Shown here in pieces: positions 5,011-9,158 of a stretch of DNA of 9,158 bases. The notes beneath the pieces are model-generated. The model did no database searches. It had not been told where the DNA came from and saw only the letters and a program-made list of their open reading frames with translations. The stretch covers positions 96,736 to 105,893 of the forward strand of contig DENA01000011.1 in NCBI GenBank assembly GCA_002359465.1. The letters run 5' to 3'. Positions within the stretch are counted from its first letter, which is position 1. Every line of letters begins with the position of its first letter. The position numbers were made by a program, and so were the translations under genes. The stretch is from Ruminococcaceae bacterium UBA2656. GTDB taxonomy: Bacteria > Bacillota > Clostridia > Oscillospirales > Acutalibacteraceae.

Positions 5011-5391
5011 ATGAACACTATTTTGCTGTGGATCCTAATTGTTTATCTGGCAATATGCATCGGTTTGTTCGAGCAAGCAAATAGTATGAGAGAAGTCGCC
5101 AGAGCAAAACGTTTTGTTCTAACAATCCCCTTGTTGCATGCATATTTTGTTGTTAAAACTATTGCTGAATTTCTAATAGCTAGAAGCATTGAATCCAAAC
5201 AAAAGTTAAAAGCTTATTTTCCCTACAAAACAGCGTTACTCATTATAATGTTCAGCATAGCACAAGTTGAAAAAGAAATTGCAGAAGAAAAAAGAATTCA
5301 CCGTTCCAGATATAAGCAAATGACAGTCAAAGAATGGTTTGAAACTACTGATCGAGAAGTCAATGATAATATAATGTCTCAGTATGCTTAA
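5011..5391 (+). CDS. Small membrane protein with charged C-terminal tail, function unknown
   Basis: A 126-residue protein that I do not recognise. A hydrophobic N-terminal segment (3-20) is followed by an amphipathic stretch, a second hydrophobic segment (about 35-56) and perhaps a third (71-85). The last 40 residues are charged and probably helical (VEKEIAEEKRIHRSRYKQMTV shape), likely cytoplasmic. It has a perfect AGGAGG (4998-5003) seven bases before the ATG, and it begins two bases after the previous stop, so the two genes are co-translated and probably act together in the membrane. A strong terminator follows. No enzymatic motif is visible. Confidence 0.8.
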   Translation: MNTILLWILIVYLAICIGLFEQANSMREVARAKRFVLTIPLLHAYFVVKTIAEFLIARSIESKQKLKAYFPYKTALLIIMFSIAQVEKEIAEEKRIHRSRYKQMTVKEWFETTDREVNDNIMSQYA

Positions 5392-5399
5392 TACGCAAA

Positions 5400-5433
5400 A
5401 ATCCCCCGTCAGCCAATAGGCCGGCGGGGGATT
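5400..5433. terminator. Bidirectional terminator at the cargo/phage late gene border
   Basis: Fifteen-base arms (5400-5414 and 5419-5433) with four loop bases; each strand has one G-U pair and one mismatch. It lies between convergent genes: the + strand membrane-protein operon and the - strand lysis genes. On the - strand it continues into ATTTTTG, a good T-tract for ending the late transcript. Base composition changes sharply here. Confidence 0.85.
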
Positions 5434-5447
5434 GTCATATCTATATG

Positions 5448-5777
5448 TTATTTATTTTCGTCGGGCAGAGCCGTATCCTGCTTAACCTCCGCGGCCTGGT
5501 CTGACCCGGTCTGCACATCTCCGGCGGGTGCGGGGTCAACCGTTCCTATAACCGGTGCGCTGTACTGCGTGATTGTTGGCGCTCCTGCGCTGGCCGCATC
5601 CACAAGACCCTCGCCGACGATATACGCCACAACAGTTGCACCGGCCATAATCAGCGCGGTGATCTGCGTCGCCTGCGCCTGAGTGCCACCCAGGGCGACG
5701 ACAAGTAGCGCCGCAAACGAAACGATTGCCGCCCACAGCTTCCGGGATGTAAATTTACGTTTCCAATCGATTTTCAT
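5448..5777 (-). CDS. Phage holin, two-TM
   Basis: A 109-residue membrane protein with two predicted TM helices, about 13-31 (KLWAAIVSFAALLVVALGG) and 37-56 (ATQITALIMAGATVVAYIVG), after a basic N-terminus MKIDWKRKFTSRK. The arrangement, small size and location at the end of the lysis block fit a holin that forms holes in the cytoplasmic membrane and lets the endolysin reach the wall. It resembles small holins common in prophages of Clostridia, though I cannot place it in a numbered family. The C-terminal 45 residues are Pro/Ala-rich then acidic, ending ALPDENK. AAGGA precedes the ATG by six bases. An 18-bp palindrome sits just upstream. Confidence 0.75.
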   Translation of the reverse strand: MKIDWKRKFTSRKLWAAIVSFAALLVVALGGTQAQATQITALIMAGATVVAYIVGEGLVDAASAGAPTITQYSAPVIGTVDPAPAGDVQTGSDQAAEVKQDTALPDENK

Positions 5778-5793
5778 ATGTATCCTTCTTTCC

Positions 5794-5811
5794 TGTCCTA
5801 TATATAGGACA
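5794..5811. repeat. Perfect 18-bp palindrome upstream of the holin gene
   Basis: TGTCCTATATATAGGACA is its own reverse complement and lies between the stop of the preceding gene (5816) and the holin ribosome binding site. In RNA it can fold as a 7-bp stem with a four-base loop. No T-tract follows on the - strand, so it is not a terminator; an operator or a hairpin tuning holin translation is possible. Confidence 0.8.
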
Positions 5812-5815
5812 AATT

Positions 5816-6103
5816 TTATTCTGCCAATTCGTACGTCTTTTCGAAAATGTCCGGCTTGCAGGGGTAAAACTCGCCGTTCACGCCCCGGATGATGAAATCA
5901 CCAGCATTGGCGACCATTGTACCCTCAAGCGTGTCAATTTCCGCGTATTGACTGTTTTCGATTTTATCAGTCAGATGGATTTTGATTTTAGGATTCAGCG
6001 CTATTTCGGGAGGTATCTGCTTTTCTTTTGGAGAACTTGAAAGGACACTTTCCCAAGTAAACTCCCAAGCCTCGATAACGACTGGCTTTTTTCGGTATTT
6101 CAT
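5816..6103 (-). CDS. Small conserved phage protein, function unknown
   Basis: A 95-residue soluble protein of a type seen widely in phages of Firmicutes. It starts MKYRKKPVVIEAWEF and has the motif GDFIIRGVNGEFYPCKPDIF (68-87), both characteristic of the group. The middle (20-50) is variable. Its biochemical role is not known to me. It has no membrane segment. GAGGGA precedes the ATG at normal spacing. It sits between two holin-like genes in the late operon, 36 bases after one and 38 before the other, which is a looser spacing than elsewhere in the operon and may reflect insertion as a separate module. Confidence 0.8.
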   Translation of the reverse strand: MKYRKKPVVIEAWEFTWESVLSSSPKEKQIPPEIALNPKIKIHLTDKIENSQYAEIDTLEGTMVANAGDFIIRGVNGEFYPCKPDIFEKTYELAE

Positions 6104-6139
6104 TAATAGTCCCTCTTTCCGTCGGGTTGACCGGCTATT

Positions 6140-6469
6140 TTAATTTTCGTCGGGTTGTGCTGTTGGCAAGTCCCGCATTTTGTTATATAAGTCTGTCCCT
6201 GTGCCATTGCCGCCGAGTGCGTGGTACGGCTCGTAAAGTAACTCCATGTTTTCCCGGTCGCGCACGTCGGCATAGCCCTTGACCTCGCACTCGTGGTAGC
6301 GCTCGTGGATACGGTCATGCAGCAGTCCCCGGAGCCCGTCCTCGACCGCATCCTGCCGCGCCGTTTGACATTTTTGGCGGCCCCATAGATGTTTAACGGC
6401 AGCGCCCAATCCTCCGGTTATTGCCCCAAAAAGCGCCGCCAACCAATATTTAATAATCCAGTCCTTCAA
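6140..6469 (-). CDS. Membrane-anchored holin-like phage protein
   Basis: A 109-residue protein with one N-terminal hydrophobic helix (WIIKYWLAALFGAITGGLGAAV shape, residues 3-25) and a soluble helical C-terminus. The motif YEPYHALGGNGTGTDLYNKM (79-98), preceded by GLRGLLHDRI, is common to a family found next to endolysins in phages of clostridia. It is usually considered holin-like or a holin partner. It starts with TTG; AGAGGTGAT (6475-6483) lies upstream and overlaps the end of the lysozyme gene, which supports this start. It could be the antiholin partner of the two-TM holin, as the operon has both, but that is inference. Confidence 0.75.
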   Translation of the reverse strand: MKDWIIKYWLAALFGAITGGLGAAVKHLWGRQKCQTARQDAVEDGLRGLLHDRIHERYHECEVKGYADVRDRENMELLYEPYHALGGNGTGTDLYNKMRDLPTAQPDEN

Positions 6470-6482
6470 ACCGCATCACCTC

Positions 6483-7316
6483 TTACTTGATCTTAACCTT
6501 AAACAGCCTTGATGTAGACCCCTGTGGATAAATCCCCACATCCTGCCCCGGCTTGCCGATCGGCACGATATGCCACAAAGTATATCCCTGCTGGATACAC
6601 CGGATAATTTGCGCCACTCCGGGCGTACCGGCCACAAGCTGGATGTCGCCAGTGGTCTTAGCGGTATAACAATCACCTAGTGCAATCTCTACGTCCGTTG
6701 TAGTATCAATAGTGTATTTCAGCGCCCCGAAATCCCGGTAAGCTACATCCATATCAAGGCCGTTGCTGGTGATACCGTCCACCTTACCGTCAGACGCATA
6801 CTGCCACATGTCGCACAGACTTGACCGGTCCGTATTGTCAGGCGTGGCATTACTGTACCACGCCATCCAGATTGGGATGCCAGCGGCTTTAATACGATCG
6901 ACGTCAAGCATCTTGCTACCGTATAACCAATTATAATTGCTGTAGACCATCGGCTGGTACCCGGCGGCCTTAATCCGTGCGCAAAAATCAAGCACCATGT
7001 CGGTCAACTTGTCCCGGCCAAGCGCCAACAGCTCCGCATGTTCCACGTCCACAGCAACCGGCCAGGTGATCTTATATGGTTTGATCGCTGCCAGGCAGTC
7101 CCGCACCTGATCGGCTACGCTGCCGGCACGGAGAAAATGATACACGCCGATCGGCAGACCTGCAGCAGTCGCGGCCGCCGCATTGGTTTTAAAACACGGG
7201 TCTATGTAATTTACGCCCTCCGTTGCCTTGAGCATGACAAACCGTATGCCCGCCGCTTTGACCTTTGCAAAATTTGGATTGCCCTGAAAATGGGCAATGT
7301 CGATACCCTTAATCAT
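6483..7316 (-). CDS. GH25 lysozyme endolysin
   Basis: A 277-residue muramidase that cuts the MurNAc-GlcNAc bond of peptidoglycan at lysis. The GH25 fold spans 1-197: GIDIAHFQG with Asp6, the catalytic pair in VAVDVEHAE (Asp90, Glu92), MVYSNYNW (123-130) and the closing WQYASDG...DMDVA with Asp188/Asp190. Residues about 205-277 form a separate beta-rich domain (GKPGQDVGIY near 253-262), probably wall-binding. There is no signal peptide, so export depends on the holin. GGGGAGGTG lies eight bases before the ATG, and its ATG overlaps the XkdX stop as ATGA. Length is typical of phage GH25 enzymes. Confidence 0.95.
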   Translation of the reverse strand: MIKGIDIAHFQGNPNFAKVKAAGIRFVMLKATEGVNYIDPCFKTNAAAATAAGLPIGVYHFLRAGSVADQVRDCLAAIKPYKITWPVAVDVEHAELLALGRDKLTDMVLDFCARIKAAGYQPMVYSNYNWLYGSKMLDVDRIKAAGIPIWMAWYSNATPDNTDRSSLCDMWQYASDGKVDGITSNGLDMDVAYRDFGALKYTIDTTTDVEIALGDCYTAKTTGDIQLVAGTPGVAQIIRCIQQGYTLWHIVPIGKPGQDVGIYPQGSTSRLFKVKIK

Positions 7317-7441
7317 GCGCTATACACCTCCCCGGTGATCTGCTGATACTGATCAGAGGTGATCTGCCCCTTGGTGACCGCTTGTCCTACCTGTGACTTG
7401 GTTGCCCAGCCGCGCTGATACGCGATACTCCAAAATGTCAT
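7313..7441 (-). CDS. XkdX family small phage protein
   Basis: A 42-residue protein (MTFWSIAYQRGWATKSQVGQ, ending QITGEVYSA) missing from standard length-limited lists. The FW...AY..G motif, followed by QA(V)xKGxIT.D.YxxITG, is the hallmark of the XkdX family, named after a gene of the Bacillus PBSX prophage and normally found between tail fibre genes and the endolysin; its function is not established. GGGAGGTG precedes the start. Its ATG overlaps the upstream stop (TAATG), and its stop overlaps the endolysin start (ATGA), so translation is chained. Confidence 0.92.
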   Translation of the reverse strand: MTFWSIAYQRGWATKSQVGQAVTKGQITSDQYQQITGEVYSA

Positions 7442-7824
7442 TATGATGCACCTCCCAATGATAATGCGACGACCTGCTGACCGAGCGCGTCCATATCGGC
7501 GGCCATCTGTGCAATCTGTATCTCGGCGTCTGTCCGCTTGCAGAGTGTCAGCACAAGTATGCTGTTAATGAGCGTTACCCCATCCGCCAATACGGTGTAA
7601 TTACTGTACGTACCGGCAACCGTACCGTCATTGACAATCGACCACTCGGCTGTCTTGGCGGAGTCCGACACCAATGCATTGACGCTCTCTGCCGTCACTG
7701 TGCTTGACGGCGTGATCTTCACCTTATATCCAACACGGGACTGACCGTCCGCAAATACTGTGACCTGCTCCGGTGTGGATGCAAGTGGCAGCTCCGTGCC
7801 GTTTGCAAATTTTATTGTTGACAT
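7441..7824 (-). CDS. Phage tail accessory protein, function unknown
   Basis: A 127-residue protein. The N-terminal 85 residues are beta-rich (MSTIKFANGTELPLASTPEQ, then alternating short strands), and the C-terminus (98-120: RTDAEIQIAQMAADMDALGQQ) is a likely amphipathic or coiled-coil helix. Proteins of this size and plan are regularly found between the tail fibre genes and XkdX in phages of Firmicutes. They are assumed to be structural or tail-assembly components; the exact role is unknown to me. AGGAGGT lies six bases before the ATG, and the gene begins 14 bases after the fibre stop. Confidence 0.75.
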   Translation of the reverse strand: MSTIKFANGTELPLASTPEQVTVFADGQSRVGYKVKITPSSTVTAESVNALVSDSAKTAEWSIVNDGTVAGTYSNYTVLADGVTLINSILVLTLCKRTDAEIQIAQMAADMDALGQQVVALSLGGAS

Positions 7825-7838
7825 ATATGTACCTCCTG

Positions 7839-8531
7839 TTAATTAAATAAAATCGGTAATTCATCCGCGCCGCTGGGCAGTAAGGACATTGCATCATTTG
7901 GAATATCAAACTTTATTGTTCCAGTAGCACTAGAGTTATTACTCTCTTTGATTGTGAATGTAAAGGAAAATGTTAACGTATTAAAGGTTATTGTTTGACT
8001 GGTTAATTGAAAATTTACTGTTTTTGGGTACTGTATTATAGTTCCATTGGACTGAGTGACAAGCTGCACAGTCGCATTGTTTGTAAACCCGTTTCCGTAA
8101 ATATACAAACCTCCTCCGTCGTGGTTGGACTGTCTGCCAATCCAAGTGGCTGTCAACTGTTTTTTTATGTTCCATCCGGGGGAATTGTTTATAAAAGAGT
8201 ATGCTCCTCCTAAATCAAGAGTAATGTCAGTTTCATAGTTGCCATATATAAGGGCACCACTTGACCCATATTTACCCTTACTCCAATTAAGAGTGTAATG
8301 CAGCCCATTAGAATCACGTGTAATCGTAGGCGTCCCACTGAAAACCGAGTAGGAATCCTGTATCAGTTTTGATGATATTGACGTTACAGTTGCACCTGCC
8401 GTAAATACTCGCTTTGCCGCCCCACTGATGATCACATAAGCGTCATAAATCTTTTTCTCCGCGCCACCGATGATCACAGACGGTACCGCGTCTTTTGCCG
8501 CCCCGCCGACAATGACAGGCACACCACTCAT
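7839..8531 (-). CDS. Phage tail fibre / putative receptor-binding protein
   Basis: A 230-residue protein with two parts. Residues 4-42 hold three repeats of the pattern V-I-x-x-G-A-x-K (VIVGGAAK, VIIGGAEK, VIISGAAK), a module I associate with phage fibre N-termini, probably for attachment to the tail. The rest is Ser/Thr/Asn/Gly-rich and beta-rich (TLNWSKGKYGSSGALIYGNY), consistent with a distal host-recognition domain; this is inference. The ATG at 8531 is chosen over that at 8546 because GGAGGTA lies six bases upstream and overlaps the 8546 codon. The start overlaps the upstream stop as ATGA. The body is visibly more AT-rich than the repeats and the neighbours, suggesting exchange of the recognition domain. 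Confidence 0.75.
   Translation of the reverse strand: MSGVPVIVGGAAKDAVPSVIIGGAEKKIYDAYVIISGAAKRVFTAGATVTSISSKLIQDSYSVFSGTPTITRDSNGLHYTLNWSKGKYGSSGALIYGNYETDITLDLGGAYSFINNSPGWNIKKQLTATWIGRQSNHDGGGLYIYGNGFTNNATVQLVTQSNGTIIQYPKTVNFQLTSQTITFNTLTFSFTFTIKESNNSSATGTIKFDIPNDAMSLLPSGADELPILFN
8412..8516 (-). repeat. Three imperfect repeats in the fibre gene N-terminus
   Basis: Related 24-base units at 8412-8435, 8454-8477 and 8493-8516 encode the VI(I/V)xGAxK repeats. The two 3' units both start GTGATCATC on the coding strand and are most alike; the 5' unit has drifted. Confidence 0.75.
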
Positions 8532-9157
8532 GGCGTATACCTCCATACGATTGTACCGTCAGCAAGGCCGGTGGGGATGGAGTCAGTTTTTGGGATGATG
8601 ATAGAGCTGCGCAAGCCTTGCGTGGCAAATGGGACGTTTGCCCCTGTATTTTTCGTGGTTAAGATTTCCGTGCCGCCCCAATCATCAGCATTATTAAGTC
8701 TGATATTCACACCTTTACTATTTCCGGCATTTAATTGGATTTTTGCAAACGCGTTACCGTTTGCATCATATTGGCATCCAATATTTAACGCACCCGTTGC
8801 AGCCGCCTGACTTGGTGCGGCGAGAGTTACGCCCTCACCCATGCCATAGTTATTCGTACCGTCCCACCACGATATGTTACCTTTTGCGACCGCCCCCACC
8901 GGCGCGCTCGGTGCCACATACAGCACCTTATTATCTACGTCGACAATGCCATGCACAAGCGCACCCTGCGCCCATGCTCCGTCTGTCAGCGCCGTACCGT
9001 CAATCGTTTTGAGCGTGTACGCCGTGCCATTGATTGTCACTGTATTTCCGGCGACAAATGCGGCGTCCGCCTTAAATATGCACGATACAGCACCCGCCGT
9101 CCCGGTCAAGGCGGTAAGGGAGTAAACGGTGCCGGATTTGGCGCAGGAAAGCTGTTC
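8528..9157 (-). CDS. Phage tail/fibre structural protein, 5' end outside window
   Basis: The last 209 codons of a larger protein: the frame stays open to the window edge, so the TTG at 9109 is probably internal. The visible part begins EQLSCAKSGTVYSLTALTGT and continues as a small beta domain (VTINGTAYTLKTIDGTALTDGAW) that resembles repeated modules in fibre and collagen-adjacent tail proteins of Gram-positive phages. A Gly/Asn-rich beta region follows, ending FATQGLRSSIIIPKTDSIPTGLADGTIVWRYTP in shape, a common fibre C-terminus. Its stop overlaps the next fibre start (ATGA), so the two are translated together and probably assemble together. GC content is high like the rest of the late operon. 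Confidence 0.75.
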   Translation of the reverse strand, partial: EQLSCAKSGTVYSLTALTGTAGAVSCIFKADAAFVAGNTVTINGTAYTLKTIDGTALTDGAWAQGALVHGIVDVDNKVLYVAPSAPVGAVAKGNISWWDGTNNYGMGEGVTLAAPSQAAATGALNIGCQYDANGNAFAKIQLNAGNSKGVNIRLNNADDWGGTEILTTKNTGANVPFATQGLRSSIIIPKTDSIPTGLADGTIVWRYTP

Positions 9158-9158
9158 A

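Noticed and set aside
8874..9125. + strand frames in the GC-rich tail region (also 8571-8810 and 8743-9012)
   Set aside because: Low-complexity translations opposite a well-packed - strand operon; no + strand ribosome binding sites.

Overview
The window looks like the lysis-side end of a prophage, or a related integrative element, in a low-GC Gram-positive host, most likely a clostridium. The reasons are AGGAGG-type ribosome binding sites throughout, Gram-positive tail and lysis gene families (XkdX, GH25 endolysin), an AbrB regulator with a zinc-binding tail, and an agr quorum-sensing locus. Composition splits the window in two. Bases 1 to about 5440 are AT-rich and read mainly on the + strand. 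From about 5440 to the right edge the DNA is GC-richer and read entirely on the - strand as one tightly packed phage late operon.

Left edge: bases 1-25, read on the - strand, form a complete tRNA T-arm plus the 3' acceptor strand, but no tRNA body precedes them. This is what an attachment-site copy of a tRNA 3' end (attR/attL) looks like. It is followed by a small two-TM protein gene (310-507) with its own promoter and terminator.

Centre-left (640-3769): a compact agr quorum-sensing system. It has an AgrA-type LytTR response regulator, an AgrC-type sensor kinase, a 50-residue AgrD pheromone precursor (too short for routine ORF lists), the AgrB processing protease and a 62-residue protein of unknown function. 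A strong promoter with an upstream direct repeat resembling a LytTR operator lies directly before agrD, which suggests the usual positive feedback. The predicted pheromone is a five-residue thiolactone ring, Cys-Val-Ala-Leu-Ala. The gene order, A-C-D-B, differs from the staphylococcal B-D-C-A.

Centre (3784-5433): a divergent abrB gene on the - strand, several hairpins and promoters, then a two-gene operon of unknown membrane proteins (4472-5391) ended by a bidirectional terminator. Promoter-to-terminator cassettes of this kind next to the lysis genes are typical of phage cargo ('morons').

Right (5448-9157, - strand; transcription runs right to left): a tail/fibre protein cut by the window edge, a second fibre or receptor-binding protein with an AT-rich body, a small tail accessory protein, XkdX, a GH25 lysozyme endolysin, a membrane-anchored holin-like protein, a small conserved phage protein and a two-TM holin. 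Most junctions overlap (ATGA, TAATG) or are a few bases apart.

Together this suggests a prophage whose cargo lets it, or its host, sense population density by a private peptide. No integrase, repressor or lysogeny switch lies in the window, so a link from the agr signal to phage behaviour is inference.
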